NCBI GenBank assembly: GCA_903834645.1
Contig: CAILKA010000642.1
Coordinates: 1 to 11,101 of the forward strand
Origin: an uncultured beta proteobacterium
GTDB lineage: Bacteria; Pseudomonadota; Gammaproteobacteria; Burkholderiales; Burkholderiaceae_C
Reading direction: 5' to 3'
Length of the DNA stretch: 11,101 nt
Below, one piece after another: positions 1-6,079 of the stretch. The notes under the pieces were generated by a model. It searched no databases. It was not told the DNA's origin and saw nothing but the letters and a program-made list of their open reading frames with translations. The position numbers and the translations under genes were made by a program. Each line of letters starts with the position of its first letter. The stretch's first letter is position 1.

Positions 1-974
1 GTGGGCGTGATTCCACCGCCTTGCTGCATGCCTGTGCACACGCCGCCCGCGGTTCGCCGGTGCAGGTGGTGGCGCTGCATGTGCACCACGGGCTGATGCC
101 CCAGGCCGATGCGTGGGTGCGCCACGTGTCGCGACAGTGCGCCCGGTGGGCGCGGGCCGGGTGGCCGGTGACCTTGCGCGTGCATCGCCTGCAGGGAGCG
201 CCAGCTGCCGGTGAGAGCGTCGAAGCCTGGGCACGCCGCGGGCGCTACGACGCCCTGGCACACATGGCACGGGAGGTCGGCGCCGAATGTGTCCTGCTCG
301 CCCATCACCGCACCGACCAGGCCGAGACCGTGCTGCTGCAGGCCTTGCGCAGCGCCGGGGGTGCCGGAATGGGCGGCATGGGGACGCAGCGAGACCATGC
401 GGGTGTGAAGTTCCTTCGCCCGTGGCTCGAGCAGCCGCGCGCGGCCATCGAAGCCTACGTGCGCCGGCACCGGTTGACGTACGTCGACGACGCGAGCAAC
501 GCCGATCCGCGTTTTGCCCGCAGCCGGCTGCGCACCATGGTCTGGCCCGCGCTCACCGCGGCCTTCCCGCACGCGGAGGCGGCTCTGGCCGGCGCGGCAC
601 GACGTCTGTACGAGGAGCACGCCTGCGCTGCCGATCTCGCGGGGCTCGATCTGCAGGCCTGCGAGGTGGAGGGCGGGGGCATCGAGGTGCGCCAGTGGGT
701 CGCGCTGGCGCCGCACCGGCGGGCCAGCCTGCTGAGGCTGTGGCTCGCCCGGCAGCTCGATGCGGGCGTGCCCGACTCGCTGGTGGAGCGCCTGGTTCTG
801 GAGCTGCCCGGCGCGCGTGGCGGCTCGCGCTGGCCGACTCCCGCCGGCGGGCTGCGGCTCGTGAAGGGCGTGCTGACGTCGGTGCTTGCCGCGCGCATGG
901 CGGCATCCGGTTCCGCGGCCCTCGGGTTGCCGCTGCCGCTGCAGCCCACCGTTCCGCGGGTGCCGCGTCGGTGA
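1..974 (+). CDS. tilS: tRNA(Ile)-lysidine synthase, 5'-truncated by window edge
   Basis: This enzyme converts C34 of the CAU-anticodon tRNA-Ile to lysidine using ATP and lysine, so that the tRNA reads AUA. The reading frame is already open at the left edge (first full codon at 3), so the true start lies outside and roughly the first 30 residues are missing; 323 codons are visible. The first visible residues, GRDSTALL, are the end of the ATP-binding PP-loop signature SGGxDS. Further on are HHRTDQAETVLLQALRSAG, which fits the family motif HHxxDQxET, then RPWLEQPRAAIEAYVR and DDASNADPRFARSRLR, the family's conserved loop (usually DDxSNxDxxxxRNxxR, here with S for N, which I believe is common in Burkholderiales). 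The C-terminal part fits the tRNA-binding domains. lysC follows 75 bases downstream on the same strand. A palindrome overlaps the stop codon. TTG at 21 is an internal codon, not the start. Confidence 0.93.
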   Translation, partial: GRDSTALLHACAHAARGSPVQVVALHVHHGLMPQADAWVRHVSRQCARWARAGWPVTLRVHRLQGAPAAGESVEAWARRGRYDALAHMAREVGAECVLLAHHRTDQAETVLLQALRSAGGAGMGGMGTQRDHAGVKFLRPWLEQPRAAIEAYVRRHRLTYVDDASNADPRFARSRLRTMVWPALTAAFPHAEAALAGAARRLYEEHACAADLAGLDLQACEVEGGGIEVRQWVALAPHRRASLLRLWLARQLDAGVPDSLVERLVLELPGARGGSRWPTPAGGLRLVKGVLTSVLAARMAASGSAALGLPLPLQPTVPRVPRR

Positions 975-991
975 TGCTGCGCCGCAGCATC
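973..991. promoter_or_regulatory. Perfect palindrome overlapping the tilS stop codon, upstream of lysC
   Basis: GATGCTGCG, one central base, then CGCAGCATC: 9-bp arms with perfect complementarity. It starts inside the tilS TGA and ends 7 bases before the presumed lysC -10 box, so it lies where a -35 element should be. No T-run follows directly, so it is a weak terminator candidate. It could be an operator or a hairpin that ends or stabilises the tilS mRNA. The symmetry is seen directly; the role is inferred. Confidence 0.4.
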
Positions 992-997
992 CCACGA

Positions 998-1003
998 TAG
1001 AAT
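998..1003 (+). promoter_or_regulatory. Probable -10 box of the lysC promoter
   Basis: TAGAAT matches the sigma-70 -10 consensus at 5 of 6 bases and lies about 47 bases before the lysC start. No convincing -35 hexamer is present at 16-18 bp spacing; that position is occupied by the palindrome at 973-991. The context TAGAATCxGGG is repeated at the tRNA-Ser promoter (2351-2361), which supports a real promoter style of this organism. Confidence 0.5.
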
Positions 1004-1018
1004 CAGGGGTTTTTCACG

Positions 1019-1037
1019 TGCGGGGACGCTCCCCGCA
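1019..1037 (+). promoter_or_regulatory. GC-rich hairpin in the lysC leader, touching the Shine-Dalgarno
   Basis: TGCGGGGA, loop CGC, TCCCCGCA form an 8-bp perfect stem. Its last base is the A of the Shine-Dalgarno AGGA (1037-1040), which sits 9 bases before the ATG at 1050. A stem this strong against the ribosome-binding site could affect translation or mRNA stability of lysC. It is too small to be a known lysine riboswitch. Confidence 0.45.
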
Positions 1038-1049
1038 GGATCTGCTCCG

Positions 1050-2321
1050 ATGGCCTTGATCGTCCACAAGTACGGCGGCACCTCGATGGGGTCGACCGAG
1101 CGCATCCGAAACGTCGCCAAGCGCGTGTCCAAGTGGGTGCGTGCCGGCCACCAGCTGGTGGTCGTGCCCTCGGCCATGAGTGGCGAGACGAACCGCCTGC
1201 TCGGGCTGGCCAAGGAGCTGATGCCGGAGGCGCTGAGCACCGAGGCGCGACGCGAGCTCGACATGATCGCGAGCACGGGCGAGCAGGTTTCGGTGGGGCT
1301 GCTGGCCCTGGCGCTGCAAGCCGAAGGCACGCCGGCCGTGAGCTACACGGGCTGGCAGGTGCCGGTACGCACCGACTCGGCTTACACCAAGGCACGGATT
1401 GCAGCCATCGACGATGCCCGTATCCGAGGCGACCTCGCGGCTGGCCGCGTCGTCATCGTCACGGGATTCCAGGGCATCGACGAGCTGGGCCATGTGACGA
1501 CACTCGGGCGCGGCGGCAGCGACACGAGCGCAGTGGCGGTGGCTGCCGCCATGAAGGCCGATGAGTGCCTGATCTACACCGACGTGGATGGTGTGTACAC
1601 GACGGATCCACGCATCGTGCCTGAGGCCCGGCGCCTGGCCACCATCTCCTTCGAGGAGATGCTGGAGATGGCGAGCCTGGGCTCCAAGGTGCTGCAGATC
1701 CGCTCGGTGGAGTTTGCCGGCAAGTACCGCGTGCCGCTGCGGGTGCTGTCGAGCTTCACGCCGTGGGACATCCCGCTCGACGAGGAGGCCCGTTCGGGCA
1801 CGCTGATCACTTTCGAAGAGGACGAGAAGATGGAGCAAGCCGTCGTTTCCGGGATCGCCTTCAGCCGCGACGAGGCCAAGATCACCCTCGTGGGCGTGCC
1901 CGACCGCCCGGGCGTGGCCTTCCAGATCCTCGGCCCGGTGGCCGAGGCCAACATCGATGTGGACGTGATCATCCAGAACGTCTCGCACGACGGCCGCACC
2001 GATTTCTCCTTCACCGTGCCGCGCGGCGACTATGCGCGCGTGGCCGAGGTGCTCAAGACGCAGGTGCTGCCGGGGATGGAAGGCACGCAGATGACGGGCG
2101 ATCCGAAGATCTGCAAGGTCTCCATCGTGGGCATCGGCATGAAGAGCCACGCCGGCGTGGCCGCGAGGATGTTCCGCTCGCTCAGCGAGGAGCGCATCAA
2201 CATCCAGATGATCTCCACCAGCGAGATCAAGACGAGCGTCGTCATCGACGAGAAGTACATGGAGCTGGCCGTGCGCACGCTGCACCGGGCTTTCGAGCTG
2301 GAAAGCGCGCCTGCTGCCTGA
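1050..2321 (+). CDS. lysC: Aspartate kinase (aspartokinase), ACT-domain regulated
   Basis: This enzyme phosphorylates L-aspartate with ATP, the committed step to lysine, threonine, methionine and diaminopimelate. The 423 residues match the usual length of the single-function enzyme. The amino-acid-kinase domain spans about residues 2-250, with KYGGTSM at 7-13, RGGSDTSA at 154-161 and DVDGVYTTDPR at 178-188. Two ACT regulatory domains follow (about 268-340 and 355-423), including NIDVDVIIQNVS and the KSHAGVAARMF / INIQMISTSEIK signatures of the lysine/threonine-sensing region. The start is supported by AGGA at 1037-1040 and by the invariant N-terminal strand (ALIVHKYGG) beginning directly after Met1. 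An in-frame ATG at 1830 with its own Shine-Dalgarno probably gives a separate beta subunit. It follows tilS and precedes tRNA-Ser, an order I recall as common in Burkholderiales. Feedback inhibition by lysine and/or threonine is expected from the family. Confidence 0.97.
   Translation: MALIVHKYGGTSMGSTERIRNVAKRVSKWVRAGHQLVVVPSAMSGETNRLLGLAKELMPEALSTEARRELDMIASTGEQVSVGLLALALQAEGTPAVSYTGWQVPVRTDSAYTKARIAAIDDARIRGDLAAGRVVIVTGFQGIDELGHVTTLGRGGSDTSAVAVAAAMKADECLIYTDVDGVYTTDPRIVPEARRLATISFEEMLEMASLGSKVLQIRSVEFAGKYRVPLRVLSSFTPWDIPLDEEARSGTLITFEEDEKMEQAVVSGIAFSRDEAKITLVGVPDRPGVAFQILGPVAEANIDVDVIIQNVSHDGRTDFSFTVPRGDYARVAEVLKTQVLPGMEGTQMTGDPKICKVSIVGIGMKSHAGVAARMFRSLSEERINIQMISTSEIKTSVVIDEKYMELAVRTLHRAFELESAPAA
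1830..2321 (+). CDS. lysC: Probable internal start: aspartokinase beta (regulatory) subunit
   Basis: An in-frame ATG at codon 261 of lysC begins MEQAVVSGIAFSRDEAKITL. It is preceded by AAGAGGA at 1816-1822, a good Shine-Dalgarno 7 bases upstream. The product would be 163 residues holding only the two ACT domains. In Bacillus subtilis and Corynebacterium glutamicum the aspartokinase gene makes just such a beta subunit from an internal start, giving an alpha2-beta2 enzyme; the Corynebacterium beta begins MEEAVLTGVA, closely similar to this one. The start signal is visible here; actual use of it is inferred by analogy. Confidence 0.6.
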   Translation: MEQAVVSGIAFSRDEAKITLVGVPDRPGVAFQILGPVAEANIDVDVIIQNVSHDGRTDFSFTVPRGDYARVAEVLKTQVLPGMEGTQMTGDPKICKVSIVGIGMKSHAGVAARMFRSLSEERINIQMISTSEIKTSVVIDEKYMELAVRTLHRAFELESAPAA

Positions 2322-2329
2322 GGCCGCGG

Positions 2330-2356
2330 TTGGCGGGTCAAGGGCTCCGGTAGAAT
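2330..2356 (+). promoter_or_regulatory. Probable promoter of tRNA-Ser(GCU)
   Basis: TAGAAT at 2351-2356 is a 5/6 match to the -10 box and ends 9 bases before the mature tRNA. A partial -35, TTGGCG at 2330-2335, is spaced by 15 bp, which is short. The sequence after the -10 box is G/C-rich, as at stable-RNA promoters under stringent control. Transcription may also read in from lysC, whose stop is only 44 bases before the tRNA. Confidence 0.5.
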
Positions 2357-2365
2357 CTGGGCCGT

Positions 2366-2458
2366 GGAGTCGTGACCGAGAGGCCGAAGGTGCTCCCCTG
2401 CTAAGGGAGTATGTGGGCAAAACCTGCATCGAGGGTTCGAATCCCTCCGACTCCGCCA
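2366..2458 (+). tRNA. tRNA-Ser(GCU), CCA encoded
   Basis: A complete class II cloverleaf can be drawn. The acceptor stem GGAGTCG (2366-2372) pairs with CGACTCC (2448-2454), then discriminator G and encoded CCA at 2456-2458. The anticodon stem CTCCC (2393-2397)/GGGAG (2405-2409) closes the loop CTGCTAA, giving anticodon GCT at 2400-2402, which reads AGC and AGU serine codons. A long variable arm (2410-2430) identifies it as a serine-type tRNA. The T arm is GAGGG-TTCGAAT-CCCTC (2431-2447). tRNA genes often serve as integration sites, but no integrase or repeat of the 3' end is visible nearby. Confidence 0.97.
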
Positions 2459-2609
2459 ACACCTTACCTGTGAACCGCCTGAGCGGGCTCCGATGGCGTC
2501 TGCGCTCCGCCCCGGGCGTCGAGCAACGGCGCGGCCGTCGCCGTGGAGAGGGTCACGGAGCCTCTTCAGGCCCTGGATGGCCCTGGCGTGTCTGCTGAGG
2601 TGCGAGCTG
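2459..2609. other. 151-base gap between tRNA-Ser and the EamA gene
   Basis: No gene is supported here. It must hold the 3' ends of the rightward tRNA transcript and of the leftward transporter transcript, which converge. I see only a 4-bp stem (CCGC CTGA GCGG, 2475-2486) without a T-run, and a short direct repeat, GGCCCTGG, at 2569-2576 and 2579-2586. No strong intrinsic terminator is visible. Confidence 0.5.
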
Positions 2610-3539
2610 TCATCGTTGCGTCGCACCCGATGCTCGATCGGACGAAGCACGGCTGCCCAACGAGAGCCAAAGTGCCACCGCGCTGCAAGCCATGGCAGCC
2701 GCCTCCACGGGGCCTAGCGGCTCCCCGCGCAGCAGGGCACCCGAAATCATCGCCACCACCGGAACCAGCACCGACGACAGGCCCGCGATTTGCGCAGGCA
2801 GGAGGCCGACGATGGCGAACCAGGCAAGGTTCCCCACCGTCATCGGCACCCAGGTGATGTAGGCGATCGCGATGAGGCTTGACCAGGAGGGGATGAACCA
2901 GCGGCCTTCGCGCAGCCCCTCGCCCGTGGCCAGCGCGACGAGTGCGATCGGAAGGCCGGCCAGCACGAGTTGCCACCCGGTGGCAGCCAGCAAAGGCATG
3001 GACAGCGGCCGGCGTTTCAGGATCAGCGTACCCGTCGCCCAGCCGATCCCCGCCAGCAGTCCGAGCGCGAACCCGGCGGGAACCTGGGCTCCGCCAGGGA
3101 GCGTGCGCCACAGGAGGAGCCCCACCGCGGTGGCGCCTAGCAGCAGCGCCAGCACGACGCGGCGCGAGGGCCGCTGGCCCCAGGCCGCCCAAGCGATCAG
3201 TGCCACCCAAAGGGGCATCGTGAAGCCGAGGATGGCAGCCTGACCCGAGGGCAGCATCACCGCTGCGTACGCGCTGGCAACGTTCCACACCACGAGGTAG
3301 GCCAGGCTTGCCCACAGCAGCGTGGGCCAGTCTCCCCGCGGCACGGCCAGCGACAGGCCTCGCCATCGGGCTACCGCCAGGAGCGTGCTGCCGGCCGCCA
3401 GCAGCGCGAAGGCTCGAAAGGTCCAGACCGACACCTCCTGGACCGCGTAGACGAATAGCGGCCAGTTGGTGCCCCATACCAGCGTCAGCAAGGCGAGCAG
3501 CCACAAGGCGCGGGTGGGCAGGGGGGTGGCGGCTGGCAT
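2610..3539 (-). CDS. EamA/DMT-superfamily inner-membrane transporter
   Basis: A 309-residue, very hydrophobic protein with the two-fold EamA repeat (about residues 11-143 and 155-293) and about ten predicted membrane helices. Family features include LVWGTNWPLFVYA in helix 1, RAFALLAAG, the MLPSGQAAILGFTMPLWVAL stretch ending repeat 1, and SSVLVPVVAMISGALLRGEP near the end of repeat 2. Members export amino acids, metabolites or drugs; the substrate cannot be told from sequence. I chose the ATG at 3537-3539 because the first membrane helix starts about ten residues later; a longer frame open to 3659 would add a hydrophilic, low-quality 40-residue tail. No clear Shine-Dalgarno precedes this ATG. 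It is transcribed away from the gloA-like gene across a 128-base gap and converges on tRNA-Ser. A weak -10 candidate on the minus strand, TACGAT, lies at 3567-3572. Confidence 0.85.
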   Translation of the reverse strand: MPAATPLPTRALWLLALLTLVWGTNWPLFVYAVQEVSVWTFRAFALLAAGSTLLAVARWRGLSLAVPRGDWPTLLWASLAYLVVWNVASAYAAVMLPSGQAAILGFTMPLWVALIAWAAWGQRPSRRVVLALLLGATAVGLLLWRTLPGGAQVPAGFALGLLAGIGWATGTLILKRRPLSMPLLAATGWQLVLAGLPIALVALATGEGLREGRWFIPSWSSLIAIAYITWVPMTVGNLAWFAIVGLLPAQIAGLSSVLVPVVAMISGALLRGEPLGPVEAAAMACSAVALWLSLGSRASSDRASGATQR

Positions 3540-3631
3540 GGTGCAGGCAGGTCCGGCAGTCCGGTCATCGTACGCCCGTCCTGGGTGGCGGCCAGATGGG
3601 CTGCGGTGTTCTGGAGCTTCACGTCTGCCAG

Positions 3632-3660
3632 TGGCCAGGGCCCCAGGCTCGCGCGACAAT
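3632..3660 (+). promoter_or_regulatory. Candidate promoter of the gloA–fahA operon
   Basis: TGGCCA (3632-3637, 4/6 to -35) and GACAAT (3655-3660, 4/6 to -10) are spaced by 17 bp. Initiation would be expected 7-8 bases after the -10 box, that is, at or next to the ATG at 3668. No Shine-Dalgarno precedes that ATG, so the mRNA may be leaderless. The hexamers are seen; activity is inferred. Confidence 0.4.
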
Positions 3661-3667
3661 GCCGCCC

Positions 3668-4102
3668 ATGAATTACTTGCACACCATGGTCCGAGTGACC
3701 GACATCGAGGCCTCCCTGCACTTTTACCGTGACGCGCTCGGGCTGGAGGTCCTGTCGCGGCGCGATCACGAGGCTGGGCGCTACACGCTCGTCTTCCTCG
3801 CAGCAGCGGGCAACCACGAGGCGCAGATCGAGCTGACCTACAACTGGCCGGCCCCTGATGGCACAGCCGAGACCTACACGGGCGGGCGCAACTTCGGGCA
3901 CGTGGCCTATGCGGTGGACGACATCTACGCCACCTGCCAGCGACTGATGGACCACGGTGTGACGATCAGCCGCCCGCCACGCGACGGGCGTATGGCCTTC
4001 GTGCGCTCGCCCGACGGCATCTCCATCGAGCTCCTGAACAAGGGTGGCGCGCGCCCGCCCGCCGAGCCCTGGACCTCGATGCCCAACGTGGGAAGCTGGT
4101 AG
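3668..4102 (+). CDS. gloA: Glyoxalase I (lactoylglutathione lyase)-like VOC protein
   Basis: A 144-residue single-module VOC metalloenzyme. Glyoxalase I isomerises the hemithioacetal of methylglyoxal and glutathione to S-lactoylglutathione. The opening MNYLHTMVRVTDIEASLHFY is the classic start of bacterial GloA. The four metal ligands of the E. coli enzyme (His5, Glu56, His74, Glu122) have counterparts at His5, Glu55, His78 and Glu121. The C-terminal part SRPPRDGRMAFVRSPDGISIELLNKG fits the family but is a little shorter than E. coli GloA around the active-site loop. The ATG at 3668 fits the family N-terminus; another ATG at 3659 would add only three residues. It is the first gene of a tight set, with fahA 16 bases downstream. 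That linkage leaves open a role on a glutathione adduct of the aromatic pathway rather than general methylglyoxal detoxification. Confidence 0.85.
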   Translation: MNYLHTMVRVTDIEASLHFYRDALGLEVLSRRDHEAGRYTLVFLAAAGNHEAQIELTYNWPAPDGTAETYTGGRNFGHVAYAVDDIYATCQRLMDHGVTISRPPRDGRMAFVRSPDGISIELLNKGGARPPAEPWTSMPNVGSW

Positions 4103-4118
4103 CCACCAGGGGCGCGCG

Positions 4119-5441
4119 ATGCTCAACGAGACCCATGACCCCGGGCTGAGCAGCTGGCTGGCCTCGGCACAGGCTCCGGACTGTGACTTTCCGGTCCAGA
4201 ACCTGCCGTTTGCCGTGTTCCGTCGCCGCGGCAGCAGCGAGAGCTTCCGGGGGGGCGTGGCTCTGGGCGACCAGATCGTCGACTTGTCTGCGCTGGCATC
4301 AGCAGGGGTGCTCGACGGTGAGGCGCAGCGGGCCGCGCTGGCAGGGTCGCAGACCAAGCTCAACGCGCTGATGGCGCTGGGCCCGGTGGCGTGGAGCGCC
4401 CTGCGCCTGGCGCTGTCGCGCGCCCTGCGTGTGGGTTCGCGCCTGCAGGCAGCCATCGAGCCGCTGCTCGTGCCTCAGGCCCAGGCCGAGTACGACGTGC
4501 CGGCGCACATCGGCGACTACACGGACTTCTACACCTCCATCCACCACGCCACGCAGATCGGGCGGCTCTTCAGGCCCGACAACCCGCTGCTGCCCAACTA
4601 CAAGTGGGTGCCGATTGGCTACCACGGGCGCTCCTCGAGCATCGTCGTCTCGGGGCAGGGCTTCCACCGGCCCGTGGGCCAGACGATGCCGCCCGGCGCG
4701 GCGCAGCCCAGCGTTGGCCCGTGCAAGCGGCTGGACATCGAACTGGAGCTGGGCATCTTCATGGGAGCGGGCAACGCCCTGGGCGAGTCGATCCCGATTG
4801 ACGCGGCCGAGTCGCACGTCTTCGGCCTGTGCCTGCTCAACGACTGGTCGGCCCGGGACATTCAGGCCTGGGAGTACCAGCCGCTGGGCCCGTTCCTGGC
4901 CAAGAGCTTCGCCACCACTGTCTCGCCCTGGATCGTGACCCTCGAGGCCCTTGCGCCCTATCGGCTGCCGTTCACACGGCCGGCAGACGATCCGCAGCCG
5001 CTGCCCTACCTCGACAGCGCCGTCAACCGCGAGGGCGGGGCCCTGGACATCCGGCTCGAGGTGGCGCTGCAGACGCCGCGCATGCGTGAGGCGGGGCACG
5101 GCGCCGCGGCCATCTGCCGCACCAGCTACCGACACGCCTACTGGACGTTGGCCCAGCTCGTGGCACACCACACCGTGAACGGCTGCAACCTGCAGCCTGG
5201 CGACCTCCTGGGCAGCGGCACGCTGTCCGGGCCCACGCCACAGGAGGCGGGAGCCTTGATCGAGCTGACGGGCGGCGGCAAGCAACCGTTGACGCTGCCG
5301 AGCGGGGAGCAGCGGGTGTTCCTCGAAGATGGCGACCTCGTGAGCCTGCGTGGCTGGTGCGAGCGGCCAGGCGCTGCGCGCATCGGGATGGGAGAGTGCA
5401 CCGGTACGGTTCTGCCCGCGCGCGAGGTGCGCGTCCGTTAG
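4119..5441 (+). CDS. fahA: Fumarylacetoacetase
   Basis: This enzyme hydrolyses 4-fumarylacetoacetate to fumarate and acetoacetate, the last step of the homogentisate (tyrosine/phenylalanine) pathway. The 440 residues carry the N-terminal FAH domain (about 25-125) and the catalytic FAH domain. Residues matching the mouse enzyme are visible: DYTDFYTSIHHATQIG at 133-148 (metal ligand Asp136, Tyr138, catalytic His143), LDIELELG with Glu208 and Glu210 as metal ligands, LLNDWSARDIQAWEYQPLGPF with Asp242, Lys262 in the LAKSFATTVSPW stretch, and GDLLGSGTLSGP at 361-372. The full-length two-domain form separates it from short FAH-family fumarylpyruvate hydrolases. I chose ATG 4119 because AGGGG sits 6 bases upstream; an earlier in-frame ATG at 4044 lies inside gloA. 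hmgA and maiA, the usual partners, are not in the window. The next gene starts 38 bases downstream. Confidence 0.95.
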   Translation: MLNETHDPGLSSWLASAQAPDCDFPVQNLPFAVFRRRGSSESFRGGVALGDQIVDLSALASAGVLDGEAQRAALAGSQTKLNALMALGPVAWSALRLALSRALRVGSRLQAAIEPLLVPQAQAEYDVPAHIGDYTDFYTSIHHATQIGRLFRPDNPLLPNYKWVPIGYHGRSSSIVVSGQGFHRPVGQTMPPGAAQPSVGPCKRLDIELELGIFMGAGNALGESIPIDAAESHVFGLCLLNDWSARDIQAWEYQPLGPFLAKSFATTVSPWIVTLEALAPYRLPFTRPADDPQPLPYLDSAVNREGGALDIRLEVALQTPRMREAGHGAAAICRTSYRHAYWTLAQLVAHHTVNGCNLQPGDLLGSGTLSGPTPQEAGALIELTGGGKQPLTLPSGEQRVFLEDGDLVSLRGWCERPGAARIGMGECTGTVLPAREVRVR

Positions 5442-5479
5442 GATCGACCGAAGAGCCTGGAGCAAAGAGGAGCCTGCCG

Positions 5480-6022
5480 ATGAAGATCGACCGCATCCAC
5501 CATGTGGCCTACCGCTGCCGGGACGCGAAGGAGACCGTCGAGTGGTACCGGCGGCACCTGAACATGGAGTTCGTGCTCGCGATCGCCGAGGACCGGGTTC
5601 CCTCCACCGGCGCGCCAGACCCCTACATGCACGTGTTCATGGACGCCGGGCACGGCAACGTGCTCGCCTTCTTCGAACTGCCCCACTCACCCGCCCAGGG
5701 CAAGGATCCGAACACGCCCGAGTGGGTGCAACACATCGCCTTCAAGGTCGACAGCCTCGAGGACCTGGAGGAGACGAAGGCGCGCCTGGTGGCCGCCGGC
5801 GTGCCGGTCGTGGGCCCGACCGACCACACCATCTTTCGGAGCATCTATTTCTTCGACCCCAATGGCCATCGGCTGGAACTTGCCGTGGACGTGGGAACGC
5901 CCGACCAGTACCGGCGCCTGGACGAGGTGAAGTGGGAGATGCTCGAGGAGTGGAGCCGGACGCGGCGGGCGCCGCGGCACGCGGCGTGGATGCACGAGAA
6001 GGCGACCGCCGAGAGCGCCTGA
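5480..6022 (+). CDS. Single-module VOC protein, possible extradiol-type dioxygenase
   Basis: A 180-residue protein of the vicinal-oxygen-chelate superfamily (glyoxalase/bleomycin resistance/extradiol dioxygenase fold). Its two beta-alpha-beta-beta-beta units begin at about residues 3 and 80. Candidate metal ligands are His8 (IHHVAYR), Glu66 (LAFFELPHS), His85 (VQHIAFKV) and Glu133 (GHRLELAVD); His, His and Glu fit the ligand set of type I extradiol dioxygenases, and SIYFFDPNGHRLEL resembles their C-terminal signature. The tail from about 145 (LDEVKWEMLEEWSR...HAAWMHEK) lies outside the fold. GAGGAG at 5467-5472 lies 7 bases before the ATG, which fixes the start. It sits between fahA and an aromatic-ring monooxygenase, so a step between hydroxylation and fumarylacetoacetate-type hydrolysis is plausible. 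The reaction itself is not known to me. It could also be an isomerase or lyase. Confidence 0.8.
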   Translation: MKIDRIHHVAYRCRDAKETVEWYRRHLNMEFVLAIAEDRVPSTGAPDPYMHVFMDAGHGNVLAFFELPHSPAQGKDPNTPEWVQHIAFKVDSLEDLEETKARLVAAGVPVVGPTDHTIFRSIYFFDPNGHRLELAVDVGTPDQYRRLDEVKWEMLEEWSRTRRAPRHAAWMHEKATAESA

Positions 6023-6030
6023 GACTGCTC

Positions 6031-6056
6031 CTGGCAGCCCGGCGGCTGCCGGCAGC
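6031..6056 (+). promoter_or_regulatory. Overlapping hairpin and palindrome in the intergenic gap
   Basis: GGCAGCC (6033-6039) and GGCTGCC (6044-6050) form a 7-bp stem with a 4-base loop, extendable by a wobble pair and a C-G pair. GCTGCC (6045-6050) also pairs with the adjacent GGCAGC (6051-6056) as a 12-bp DNA palindrome. The two share a strand, so in RNA they are alternatives. Only TTT follows at 6057-6059. It may be an attenuator, an mRNA-processing site or an operator between the VOC gene and the monooxygenase gene. Confidence 0.35.
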
Positions 6057-6079
6057 TTTGTACCTGCGGCTGACCGAAG

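Noticed and set aside
2366..2458. tRNA-Ser as the attachment site of an integrated element
   Set aside because: No integrase, no second copy of the tRNA 3' end and no foreign-looking genes in the window; the downstream transporter has normal composition.
1014..2462. A 482-codon open frame on the minus strand covering lysC and tRNA-Ser
   Set aside because: It is antisense to a clear aspartokinase and runs through a tRNA. Its translation is rich in His, Arg and Ala without any recognisable motif, as expected of a shadow frame in GC-rich DNA.
3308..3667. Upstream extension of the gloA-like frame to 3308
   Set aside because: The added 120 residues are Arg/Pro/Ala-rich, overlap the transporter gene on the other strand, and precede the canonical glyoxalase N-terminus.
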